Source: Afifellaceae bacterium | Lineage (GTDB): Bacteria > Pseudomonadota > Alphaproteobacteria > Rhizobiales > Afifellaceae | Length of the DNA: 64,000 bases | NCBI GenBank assembly: GCA_028281235.1 | Contig: JANQKG010000014.1 | Span: forward strand, 62,001 to 126,000 | Direction: 5' to 3' | Position numbers and translations under genes: made by a program | Notes under the pieces: model-generated | Told to the model about the DNA's origin: nothing | Database searches by the model: none | What the model saw: only the letters and a program-made list of their open reading frames with translations | Shown: in pieces, positions 36,940 to 45,295 of the stretch | How positions within the stretch are numbered: position 1 is the stretch's first letter | Layout: each line of letters opens with the position of its first letter

Positions 36940-38463
36940 TCAGGCGGTTCCGCTAGCCACCGCCTTTTGCACGGCGCGAGACGCATTCACCCTCCCACTT
37001 CCGAGCTTACCAGGTATAGCTGGGTTGTCCGCTTGAACATCTTCGCAAGTCGACTGCAATATCTGTCGAACTTGCGGAGCCGTCAGGTTCTTGTTTGCAG
37101 ACCATGTAAGAGCCGCAACCCCGGCCACATGGGGAGCGGCCATTGAAGTACCGTTCTTGAATCCATGCGAGCTCGATGGGACAGTTGACCATATGTTCAC
37201 GCCTGGCGCACATACATCGACTTGACTTCCATAGTTGGAAAACGACGCTCTTCTATTATTTTGGTCTAGTGCCGCGACAGCCAACGCATCGGGGTAAACC
37301 GCTGGGTACTGCGGTGTTATATCCATATCGTTGTTTGCATTACCGGCAGCAAAAATAACCAACACGCCTTTATCTGTCGCGTTTGTGATCGCAAATAATA
37401 TGGCCGAGAAATTCCCACTTGCTCTCCATGAGCAATTCGCGACGTAACGTCGATTTGCATGCTTCTGCGCTTGATCCCCTACGTAGTTTATCGCGTCTGC
37501 CCGGTTCTGGTTCATGCCGGCCATGAGATTAATTCTCAACGGCATCAGCTGGCATTTTGGTGCAACGCCCGCGATGCCGACCGCATCGTCGGCCACCGCA
37601 GCCGCGGTCCCACATACATGAGAACCGTGGCTGCCACTGTCGTCCGGAGAGCCGTCGGCAGCCGAGAAGTCCCAGTCTTCGCCGTCACGATCTAGTATAT
37701 TGCCGGCAAGATCAGGGTGCGTTAAGTCCGCGCCGGTATCGATGACTGCAATTATGACGTCGGGATCTCCCCTCGTAATATCCCAGGCCCCAAGAGCCCT
37801 CACATCGACACCTTTCTTCCCAACCGTACCGGCAACTGTTTGCCCTGTATTGTGCAGGCCCCATAGTCGAGAGAAGTCTGGGTCGTTTGGGGATGAAGCG
37901 AGTTCGTCGTTGAAGCCTATCTCACTGGCTTCCGCAAATAAGACGTCGTCGCGTTGTGAGAAATCGGCAATCATATCAAATAAGGACCGTCCTTCTGGAA
38001 CACTGACGGTGTAATATCCTTTTGTTCTCTGTTTTTGAACAACCTCACTACCCAATTCTTGTATCGCCAATTCCATATCGGCCTCAGAAATACTCTGGTC
38101 AAACTGAACCGTCACCTCATCTGGGATAAAATACCTCCGCAACCCCTCGCTATCATCAAAAGCCGGGATGGAGTTCGCTATCTCGGTGACATCAAGGGTG
38201 CTCGCGACATCAAGGCTCTCCGATTCTTCCGACACATCAAAAACGGCTATGCCACGTCGCCGATTGAGTTTCCGCAAAGCCGAAATTTGGCTGCTAGCCA
38301 AAGCGCTCGCGACCGATGCGTCGCTGGCCTCCTCTGACTCATCTGTAGGAGTAAAGGTGACCACCAACTCATCGCGAACTGGCTTAAACTCTACTGTCTT
38401 GCTCTGGAACTTATCGTAATATCCGAATACTGTCGGAAGTCCGGTTTTTGCTCTCGGATTCAT
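36940..38463 (-). CDS. Subtilisin-like serine protease (S8), low-GC
   Basis: 507 residues. The catalytic triad is complete: Asp242 in AVIDTGADLTHPDL, His279 in GSHGSHVCGT and Ser440 in NGTSMAAPHVAG, with oxyanion Asn375 in AAGNANN. About 200 residues precede the catalytic domain and look like a propeptide (including YYTVSVPEG and FAEASEIGF), but there is no hydrophobic signal peptide at the start MNPRAKTGLPTVFGY. Codon use is far more AT-rich than in all neighbours, suggesting recent acquisition. GGAGG lies 9 bases before the ATG. Target unknown. Confidence 0.93.
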   Translation of the reverse strand: MNPRAKTGLPTVFGYYDKFQSKTVEFKPVRDELVVTFTPTDESEEASDASVASALASSQISALRKLNRRRGIAVFDVSEESESLDVASTLDVTEIANSIPAFDDSEGLRRYFIPDEVTVQFDQSISEADMELAIQELGSEVVQKQRTKGYYTVSVPEGRSLFDMIADFSQRDDVLFAEASEIGFNDELASSPNDPDFSRLWGLHNTGQTVAGTVGKKGVDVRALGAWDITRGDPDVIIAVIDTGADLTHPDLAGNILDRDGEDWDFSAADGSPDDSGSHGSHVCGTAAAVADDAVGIAGVAPKCQLMPLRINLMAGMNQNRADAINYVGDQAQKHANRRYVANCSWRASGNFSAILFAITNATDKGVLVIFAAGNANNDMDITPQYPAVYPDALAVAALDQNNRRASFSNYGSQVDVCAPGVNIWSTVPSSSHGFKNGTSMAAPHVAGVAALTWSANKNLTAPQVRQILQSTCEDVQADNPAIPGKLGSGRVNASRAVQKAVASGTA

Positions 38464-38887
38464 GATAGTACTCCTCCCCGTTTTTCGGATTAACTATCAC
38501 AGATAGTATTTCTAATCAAGGTTGTAGCCTGCTCTGCCTTAGCAGCGGTTGCTCTGTCTACAGCTGGCCGTGACCTGTGGTCGTCGTGCGTCACACCGGT
38601 CGCGACGACGCAATTCGGGGGCACTGGTCAAATCCGGCGATCAAATCGTCGCCAAAGAGCTATTGCTGCGCTTCGACACGTAGCGCCGTGGACCAGACGC
38701 GTGGCCACCGCTTTCGCCTATATATGTCGTCAGCGGCGCGGTTTTCGGGAGGGGGTGAGCGGGGTCGATCGGCAGAGGAATGTCGCCCACCCCTCCCCGA
38801 GATCGGCTCGCAAGCGCTCACCGATTTCGACCCTACCTCAAGAGGAGGGCCAGGCCGAGCCCAAAGCTTCGTTTCAGAATGGAGGCT
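38464..38887. other. Gene-free stretch with a family C-type repeat
   Basis: 424 bases between the subtilase and the rubredoxin-like gene. The part next to the subtilase is AT-rich like the gene. 38748-38855 holds inverted GGGAGGGGGTGAGCG/CGCCCACCCCTCCC and an AGAGGAGGG end, related to the repeat at 25888-26036. No protein or RNA gene is supported. Confidence 0.7.
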
Positions 38888-39205
38888 CTAAACGTCGACC
38901 TCGACATCCACCCATTCGTTCATCGGAACGAAGTGGCTTTTGATGTCGGCACAGAGCGGGCAGATCCAATTGTCGGGCAAATCCTCAAAAGCGACGCCGG
39001 GCGGGATGGGATTGTCCGGGTCGATGGCATTGGGATCGCCGACCGACGGATCGTAGATGTAGGGATCGCAGTCCTGGTCAGTGCACTGCCACTTGCGAAG
39101 CCTTAGCGTCCTCTTCGCTGAGAAAGCACGCTGCGGGCCGGCCAGAAGTGAAGCGCCGGCGGCAAGGCCGGCAACGACGGTGCGACGCGTCGATGAGGAG
39201 CTCAA
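38888..39205 (-). CDS. Tat-exported rubredoxin-like protein with CX4C
   Basis: 105 residues. A twin-arginine signal ([19 protein letters not shown]) precedes a rubredoxin domain: Cys41 and Cys46 in [15 protein letters not shown], then [18 protein letters not shown] with Cys82 and Cys85. Iron is expected to be held by these four cysteines; the first pair has a four-residue spacer instead of the usual two. Electron carriers of this type are normally cytoplasmic, so export is notable. The TTG at 39205 is preceded by AGGAGG at 5 bases and is the only sensible start. Confidence 0.82.
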   Translation of the reverse strand: MSSSSTRRTVVAGLAAGASLLAGPQRAFSAKRTLRLRKWQCTDQDCDPYIYDPSVGDPNAIDPDNPIPPGVAFEDLPDNWICPLCADIKSHFVPMNEWVDVEVDV

Positions 39206-39217
39206 TCAAGCCTCCTA

Positions 39218-39283
39218 GAGCATGATCCCGAAAAGTGGACGCCATCTTTTCGGATAAGATCATGCTTCAACAAAGAGATAGAG
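39218..39283. repeat. GAGCATGATC-type palindromic repeat, copy 1 (family D, inverted)
   Basis: GAGCATGATCCCGAAAAGTGG followed by TTTTCGGATAAGATCATGCT, then the flanking AAAGAGATAGAGC. Reverse complement of the two copies around 53.5 and 54.2 kb. A familiar Rhizobiales intergenic element (ends AGCATGAT...ATCATGCT). Confidence 0.88.
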
Positions 39284-39410
39284 CGTTGGAGCGATTCAAC
39301 GTAAAGCGAAAACGCTCCAGTGGCCGCGGCCATCATCCAAGGCCGCGCCATCTGCACAAATTGATCGCGGCGTGCGGCGGCCAGATCGACCGCCGCATGC
39401 CGATTTCGAA

Positions 39411-41300
39411 CTATCCGACCAGCGCGCCATCGCTGCGCGTGACGGCGATGATCGCAGAGCGCGGCACCGTGTCGCCACCATCCGGCCAGTGGCTGTTGCC
39501 CTTCTCGCCGGGATGCTGAATGCCGACGAACATGGTCCGACGGTCGGCGCTCCAGGTCAGCCCGGTGATCTCGCACTCATTGGGCCCCACCATGAAGCGC
39601 CGGATTTCGCCGGTGACCGGGTCGCCGGCCAGCATCTGGTTGTTCCCGTGTCCGGCGAACTCCTCCGCGTTGGAGTAGTTGCCGTCCGTCTGGATCCACA
39701 GCACGCCGTTGGAATCGAACTTAAGCCCGTCGGGCGAGTTGAACATGTTGTCGGCGTTGACGTTGGCGGAGCCGGCATAAGCGTCGGAATGCACCGTCGG
39801 ATTGCCGGCCAGCACGAACAGATCCCACGAGAAGGCCTTGGCGGTGTGATCGGCACCGTCGGGCCGCCAGCGCACGATCTGGCCGTAATTGTTCGCTTCG
39901 CGCGGATTGGGTCCGCCCACCGGCGTCTCGTCGCCGCCCGCATTCGGCTTGATGCCGCGGTTCTTGTTGTTGGTGAGCGAGCAGTAGATTTCAGCCGCGT
40001 TGGGATTGGCGGCAATCCATTCCGGCCGATCCATGGTCGTGGCGCCGACAGCGGAGCCCGCCTGGCGCGTGTGCACGCTGATTTCCGCCAGGCTGGCCAT
40101 GCCGGTCGTCTCCGGCGTCAGGTCCCGCCACTCGCCGGTGCCGTCATCGTTGAACTTGGCAACGGAGAGCGTGCCGTCGTTCAACAGCTCCTCGGTCGAC
40201 TCGCCCGGGGCGAACACGCCGTTGGAGACGTAGCGGTAAATGAACTCGCCGCGCTCGTCGTCGCCCAGATAGACCACGACACGGCCGTCATTGTTGACGA
40301 CGCATTCGGCGTTCTCGTGCTTGAAGCGACCGAGCGCCGTGCGCTTCTTCGGCGTGGAGTTGGGGTCATAGGGATCGATCTCCACGACGTAACCGGCGCG
40401 GTTCGGCTCGTTGGGGTGCTTGGACACGTCGTAGCGCTCGTCGACGCGGGCCCAGCCATAGCCCCAATCGCTACCGGAAATGCCGTAGCGGGCAAGCTCC
40501 GGCGAGACCTGATGCTCCGGATCGGCGGCGGAGAAATAGCCGTTGAAGTTTTCCTCGCAGGTCAGATACGTGCCCCAGGGCGTGACGCCGTTACCGCAAT
40601 TGTTCCACGTGCCGAGCGAGCGCGTTCCGGTGGGGTCGGCTTCCGTTTTCAGGAGGTCATGCCCGGCCGCCGGCCCGGTGATCTCCATCTCCGTGTCCGG
40701 TGTGATGCGCCGATTGTACGGGCTGTCCTTGACGAACGACCAGGCGCCGCCATCGCCGGACAGCTCCACGACCGTGATGCCATGCGCCATCTTGCCCTTG
40801 ACCACGTCGTCGTCGACTTCCGCTTTGCCGTCGGTGCGATTGCCCCAGATGATGGAGCGGTTCGTGTATTCGTTGTTCACGACCAGAAGCGTCTTGTCGC
40901 CGTGGGAGAACACGTCCATGCCGTCGGTGTTGTCACCGAATGCGCGCGCTTGGCTGTTGCCGGTGCCGCGCGTCGCGCCATCGAATTCCGGCGCATCAGA
41001 CCACAGCGGATCGCCCCAGCTGATGACAACGTCCACCTTGTAGCCCTCCGGCACGGTGACTGCATCCAAGGTGTTGGCGGCGATTTGATCGAACGCGAAT
41101 CGATCGGCGCCGGCTCGCGCAATGGTCGGAGCGAAGCTTGAAAGCGCGGCGAAACTGCCGAACGCCACAACGCTGCGCATCAGGTCGCGGCGGTTGATCG
41201 CGGCTTCGACGACGCGATCGAAATCCGTCTCCTCCGGACGCGGATTGATCACCTCGTCATATTCGTCGAACGAAAGCTCGTCCTTGTTGTAAGTCGTCAT
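39411..41300 (-). CDS. phoX: PhoX family phosphatase
   Basis: 629 residues. Residues about 36-65 hold a Tat-type signal (INRRDLMRSVVAFGSFAALS), after a 35-residue polar extension as in many PhoX proteins. Family blocks include VVNNEYTNRSIIWG, NCGNGVTPWGTYLTCEEN and GRFKHENAECVVNNDGR, which supply Fe3+/Ca2+ ligands in the known enzyme. It releases phosphate from organic esters in the periplasm. Start at the ATG at 41300 with GGAG 6 bases upstream. A CTGTCAT lies about 140 bases upstream, but a full Pho box is not evident. Confidence 0.92.
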   Translation of the reverse strand: MTTYNKDELSFDEYDEVINPRPEETDFDRVVEAAINRRDLMRSVVAFGSFAALSSFAPTIARAGADRFAFDQIAANTLDAVTVPEGYKVDVVISWGDPLWSDAPEFDGATRGTGNSQARAFGDNTDGMDVFSHGDKTLLVVNNEYTNRSIIWGNRTDGKAEVDDDVVKGKMAHGITVVELSGDGGAWSFVKDSPYNRRITPDTEMEITGPAAGHDLLKTEADPTGTRSLGTWNNCGNGVTPWGTYLTCEENFNGYFSAADPEHQVSPELARYGISGSDWGYGWARVDERYDVSKHPNEPNRAGYVVEIDPYDPNSTPKKRTALGRFKHENAECVVNNDGRVVVYLGDDERGEFIYRYVSNGVFAPGESTEELLNDGTLSVAKFNDDGTGEWRDLTPETTGMASLAEISVHTRQAGSAVGATTMDRPEWIAANPNAAEIYCSLTNNKNRGIKPNAGGDETPVGGPNPREANNYGQIVRWRPDGADHTAKAFSWDLFVLAGNPTVHSDAYAGSANVNADNMFNSPDGLKFDSNGVLWIQTDGNYSNAEEFAGHGNNQMLAGDPVTGEIRRFMVGPNECEITGLTWSADRRTMFVGIQHPGEKGNSHWPDGGDTVPRSAIIAVTRSDGALVG

Positions 41301-41544
41301 TGATTGCTCCTCGAGGGGTTGCTGACACCTGGAATCCACGGTTTTGTCTGGAAAAGCGCCGCGCGAACCGACAGGTGTCGTCGCGGCAGGCCTCAACTGC
41401 ACCGTTTCCACTAGGCTTATTGGAGCTGTTCTAAACTTTGATGACAGTTTCCCCGGCCAATCGCGGCGCGGCGCTGCATGCCGGTCGAAGGACCGGCTCA
41501 AGCGCCCAGAGCCGCTGCTTCTTCGGCCGACATCCGGAGACGTA

Positions 41545-42198
41545 ATGCAAAGAAATGCACCCATAGCCGCTGATGCCCTGGCCTCGCTGATCGCCAAGCA
41601 GGCGCAGGGCAAGAAGCGCCTGATTGTCGCGATTGCCGGGCCGCCGGCCGCCGGCAAGTCGACCCTCGCGCGCCGCCTGTCTGCGGCGCTGAACGACGAT
41701 GCGGAGCATCCCGCCATCGTCGTGCCGATGGACGGCTTCCACTACGACGATTCCGTGCTCAAGGCGCGCGGGCTCCTGCCACGCAAAGGCGCGCCGGAGA
41801 CGTTCGACGTAGACGGATTTGCGGTGATGCTGGAGCGGCTTTCGACGGCCACCTCCGATGTGGCGATTCCGCTTTTTGATCGCGACCTTGAAATTTCGCG
41901 CGCCGGCGCGGCGATCGTCACGCCCGAGCACCGCATCCTCATCGTGGAGGGCAATTATTTGCTTCTGGATGAGCCAGGTTGGGCCGATCTCGGCCGCTTC
42001 TTTGGCCTGACGGCGGCCATCGCGGTACCGTTCGAGGAGCTGGAGCGCCGGCTTGTCAGGCGTTGGCTTAAATACGGAATGAACGAGCCCGACGCCCGCG
42101 CCCGCGCACTCTCCAACGACATCCCCAATGCCAAGCGCGTGCTCGCGCACGCGCGGCCGGCCGACTACGTGCTGCAGCAGGATGAAAAGCCGTCCTGA
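41545..42198 (+). CDS. P-loop small-molecule kinase (uridine kinase/FrcK-like)
   Basis: 217 residues. Walker A in AIAGPPAAGKSTLARRL, then VPMDGFHYDDSVLKARGLLP, RKGAPETFDVDGF and VEGNYLLLDEPGW. These blocks mark the nucleoside/pantothenate kinase-type family that contains the sugar kinase FrcK of rhizobial fructose ABC operons. The substrate here is unknown because no sugar transporter is adjacent. GGAG stands 5 bases before the ATG; an open stretch upstream is not family sequence. Confidence 0.86.
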   Translation: MQRNAPIAADALASLIAKQAQGKKRLIVAIAGPPAAGKSTLARRLSAALNDDAEHPAIVVPMDGFHYDDSVLKARGLLPRKGAPETFDVDGFAVMLERLSTATSDVAIPLFDRDLEISRAGAAIVTPEHRILIVEGNYLLLDEPGWADLGRFFGLTAAIAVPFEELERRLVRRWLKYGMNEPDARARALSNDIPNAKRVLAHARPADYVLQQDEKPS

Positions 42199-42213
42199 GC
42201 GAACTGGCCCGTT

Positions 42214-42271
42214 AGAGCCTGTTTGAAAGACCAACCTTACGGCGCGCGGCCGGCATTCTCAAACGGGCTCT
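42214..42271. terminator. Long inverted repeat between convergent genes
   Basis: AGAGCCTGTTTGA (42214-42226) pairs with TCAAACGGGCTCT (42259-42271) over 13 bases with one wobble, around a GC-rich 32-base loop. It sits between the ends of the kinase and the opposing phosphatase gene and could terminate both transcripts; it may equally be a dispersed palindromic element. Confidence 0.6.
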
Positions 42272-42277
42272 TAGCAC

Positions 42278-43000
42278 TCAGGCGTAGTCGGCAAGCCAGT
42301 TCGGCAGCTGACCGATATCGGCGATCACTGCATCGGCGAGCGTCGCCAGATCGTCATGGCCGCTTGTCCCGCTGAGGACACCAACCGCTGCACCGGTGCC
42401 GGCGGCACGGGCCATGGCGAGGTCGTGCCGGCTGTCGCCGACAACAACGACCTCCGCCGGTGCAACGGACGCCGCCGCGCAAAAGGCCAAGACCATGTCT
42501 GGCGCCGGCTTTGGCCGGGGCACCGCATCGTAGCCGATGATGCGGCAGAACCGATGGCTGAGGCCGAGCGCGTCGATGCCGGCGCACGCCGCCTCCGTCG
42601 CGTCGCTGGTGGCGACGCCCAGCGCATACCCAGCGCCGGCAAGCGCGTCGAGCGTATCGGCTAGGCCGTCCACGGGCACCGAGGTTACGGCGCGCGCACG
42701 CGCCAGCCCGTCGATCCGTTGCCGCAATGCTCGGCGGTTACCCTCCGTCGCATCCGGATACCACAGCGACACCAAATCGTCGGAATTGCCGGCCGCCAAC
42801 ACCGAGCCCGGAAGGATGTGGTCGCGCTCGGTGTCGAAGCCGCCGATCTTGAGAAGACGAAACGCCTCCTCCGCGTCGCCGTCGGTCAGGTCAAGCGCGA
42901 CCTCACGCAGGATCGGCGACCAGGTCGCGTGAAAATCAAGCAGCGTGCCGTCCTTATCGAACAGCACAGCCTTCAGTTGTCTGTGCCGGGCTGGCGACAT
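42278..43000 (-). CDS. HAD-family phosphatase (phosphoglycolate phosphatase-like)
   Basis: 240 residues. Nucleophile motif LFDKDGTLLDF near residue 14, Thr/Ser motif in LGVATSDATE, and VVGDSRHDLAMARAAG. The cap domain is helical, as in phosphoglycolate phosphatase and related enzymes. The FDKDGTL form (Lys instead of Leu/Met) occurs in a subgroup of these phosphatases. Substrate unassigned. Confidence 0.87.
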   Translation of the reverse strand: MSPARHRQLKAVLFDKDGTLLDFHATWSPILREVALDLTDGDAEEAFRLLKIGGFDTERDHILPGSVLAAGNSDDLVSLWYPDATEGNRRALRQRIDGLARARAVTSVPVDGLADTLDALAGAGYALGVATSDATEAACAGIDALGLSHRFCRIIGYDAVPRPKPAPDMVLAFCAAASVAPAEVVVVGDSRHDLAMARAAGTGAAVGVLSGTSGHDDLATLADAVIADIGQLPNWLADYA

Positions 43001-43196
43001 TGTCGGCGTGCGTTGTGGCTATGGGAGGTCGTTGCCGTGCACATATCATCGCCGTCGCCAGCCTCCAATGGGCCACAAGTCCCCGACAGCGCATTGACTT
43101 CCCAACTTGGCGCGCGCCACACTCCGGCGCGGTCGCCGCCGCTGCTTAAGTGGCCGGCGCGCCTCATAACCGACATTGCCGAGGGAGGGCGGGCGA

Positions 43197-44165
43197 ATGC
43201 AGAGATCAACAAAATCCCGGATTCGAGCAGGCGCCCTGGCCCTTGCCGTGGGCCTAGTCCTGGCGCCGGTCGGCGCGGCCGCTGATGTGGAATCGACCGA
43301 CCCGATCAAGCTCACGCTGCACGATTGGACCGGCCAGTTCATCACCACCAAGATCATGGGCGAGGTGCTGAAGAAGGCCGGCTACAACATCGAATATGTG
43401 CAGGCCGACTACATCGCGCAATTCGCCGGCCTGAAGACCGGCGACCTGCACGTCGCCATGGAGATCTGGGAGACCACCGGGCGCGACGCCATGGATGAGG
43501 CGACCGCGACCGGAACGGTGGAGAATCTCGGCGAGACCGGCATGCAGGCGATCGAGGAATGGTGGTACCCCTCCTACATGGCGGAGAAGTGCCCCGGCCT
43601 CCCCAATTGGGAAGCGCTTCTGGACGAGACCTGCGCGGAGGCTTTCTCCACGGCCGAAACGGCGCCGAACGGGCGCTACCTCGGCGGCCCGGTCACCTGG
43701 GGCGGCTATGACGACGAGCGCGCCGAAGCGCTGAACCTCCCCTTCGAGGTCGTGCATGCCGGGACCGATGCAGCACTCTTTGCCGAGCTTGAATCCGCCT
43801 ATCAGCGCCAGGCGCCGATCATGCTGTGGGTCTACGCGCCGCATTGGGCGCCGGTGAAGTATGACGGCGAATGGGTTGAATTCCCCGCCTATACGGCGGA
43901 GTGCTACGGCGACCCCGCCTGGGGCACCAACTCCGACGCGGCCTATGATTGCGGTAAGCCGCGCGGACCGATCTGGAAGGTCGCGTCGACCGTCGTCAAG
44001 GAGAAGTGGCCCGGCGCCCACGCGGCGATCAAGGCCTTCAACATCACCAACGATGAGATGGGTGACATGGTCGCCGACGTCGACCTCAACGGCCGCGAGG
44101 TCGATGAGGTGGTCGCCGAATGGATCAGCAATAACGAGGCACGCTGGTCGACCTGGATCAATTGA
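43197..44165 (+). CDS. ABC transporter substrate-binding protein, glycine betaine/proline type
   Basis: 322 residues with a Sec signal (ALALAVGLVLAPVGAAADV). LTLHDWTGQFITTKIMGEVL and the Trp-rich stretches EIWETTGRDAM and EEWWYPSYMAE and MLWVYAPHWAPVKY fit the OpuAC/ProX fold, in which aromatic residues form the cage for a quaternary ammonium group. The ligand could be betaine, choline, carnitine or a related compound. The ATG at 43197 has GGAGGG about 8 bases upstream. Confidence 0.88.
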   Translation: MQRSTKSRIRAGALALAVGLVLAPVGAAADVESTDPIKLTLHDWTGQFITTKIMGEVLKKAGYNIEYVQADYIAQFAGLKTGDLHVAMEIWETTGRDAMDEATATGTVENLGETGMQAIEEWWYPSYMAEKCPGLPNWEALLDETCAEAFSTAETAPNGRYLGGPVTWGGYDDERAEALNLPFEVVHAGTDAALFAELESAYQRQAPIMLWVYAPHWAPVKYDGEWVEFPAYTAECYGDPAWGTNSDAAYDCGKPRGPIWKVASTVVKEKWPGAHAAIKAFNITNDEMGDMVADVDLNGREVDEVVAEWISNNEARWSTWIN

Positions 44166-44250
44166 GCATTGAGTCTGCGGCGCCGAGGACTTGCCGGCGC
44201 CGCAGCCTACAGAATCTGCCGCACGTCAGGAATCGTGCGTCCAAGAGATC

Positions 44251-45291
44251 ATGATCGTCGCCCCCACGAAATTGGTTTGCCGGTCGGTCTGGAAGCTGTT
44301 CGGATCAGGCGCGGAGGGCTACCTCTCAGCCCACGCTGAGCCAAGCGACGATGATCTGAAGCAGGCGGGCCTCGTCGGCGCCGTGCGTAATGTCGGCCTT
44401 AATGTCCATGAGGGCGAGATTTTCGTCATCATGGGCCTTTCAGGCTCCGGCAAATCCACCCTGGTGCGCTGCATGTCGCGGCTGATTGAACCGACCGCCG
44501 GAGAAATTCTCTTCAACGGAGAGAACCTGCTCAAGGCCAACGCCAAGCGCATGATCGAGATTCGCCGCCATCAGATGGGGATGGTGTTTCAGCATTTCGC
44601 GCTGCTGCCGCATTTGACGGCGCTCGGCAACGTCGCCTTCCCGCTTGAGATCCAAGGGATCGACCGCGCCCGCCGCGAAGCACGTGCCGCCGAGATGATC
44701 GAGTTGGTCGGCCTCGCCGGCCGCGAAGCCTTCTTCCCGCGCGAACTGTCCGGCGGCCAGCAGCAACGCGTCGGCATCGCCCGCTCGCTCGCCGTGGAGC
44801 CGGAGCTGTGGTTTCTCGACGAGCCGTTCTCCGCACTGGACCCGCTGATCCGACGCGAGATGCAGGACGAGTTCGTGCGCCTGCAATCGGTCTTGAAGAA
44901 GACCATCGTCTTCATCACCCACGACATCGACGAAGCGATCCGTCTGGCCGACCGCATCGCCATTATGAAGGACGGAGCCGTCGTCCAGATCGGCACGCCG
45001 GAAGAAATCGTGATGGCGCCGGCCAACGACTATGTCGCCGAGTTCACCCGCAACGTCGTCAAGGCCAAGGTGATCCGCGTCGCTTCGGTGATGACCGAGC
45101 TGCCCGGCCGCCCACCCAACGGCGGCCCGGACGGCAGATGGGGCGGCGACATCGCCGCCGCCGCGACGATTGCCGAAACCGCACCGCTCTTTTCCGACAC
45201 CGTCGATACGCTGCGGGTCCTCGACGATGACGGAGCGCCGGTCGGCGCTCTCCGGCGCGCCGACGTGGTCGACGTCATGATGCGGAGCTGA
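44251..45291 (+). CDS. proV: Betaine/proline-type ABC transporter ATP-binding protein
   Basis: 346 residues. The N-terminal VWKLFGSGAEGYLSAH extension is specific to ProV/OpuAA. Walker A GLSGSGKSTLVRCM, signature LSGGQQQRVGIARSL, Walker B LWFLDEPFSALD, and TIVFITHDIDEAIRLADR. A short C-terminal domain (LRVLDDDGAPVGALRRADV) looks like half a CBS pair. It energises the adjacent permease. Start at the ATG at 44251, 85 bases after the binding protein. Confidence 0.92.
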   Translation: MIVAPTKLVCRSVWKLFGSGAEGYLSAHAEPSDDDLKQAGLVGAVRNVGLNVHEGEIFVIMGLSGSGKSTLVRCMSRLIEPTAGEILFNGENLLKANAKRMIEIRRHQMGMVFQHFALLPHLTALGNVAFPLEIQGIDRARREARAAEMIELVGLAGREAFFPRELSGGQQQRVGIARSLAVEPELWFLDEPFSALDPLIRREMQDEFVRLQSVLKKTIVFITHDIDEAIRLADRIAIMKDGAVVQIGTPEEIVMAPANDYVAEFTRNVVKAKVIRVASVMTELPGRPPNGGPDGRWGGDIAAAATIAETAPLFSDTVDTLRVLDDDGAPVGALRRADVVDVMMRS

Positions 45292-45295
45292 CCCC

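Noticed and set aside
41437..41447. Possible Pho box (CTGTCAT) upstream of phoX
   Set aside because: Only one half site matches; the second half, 11 bases on, agrees poorly, so it is not listed as a feature.
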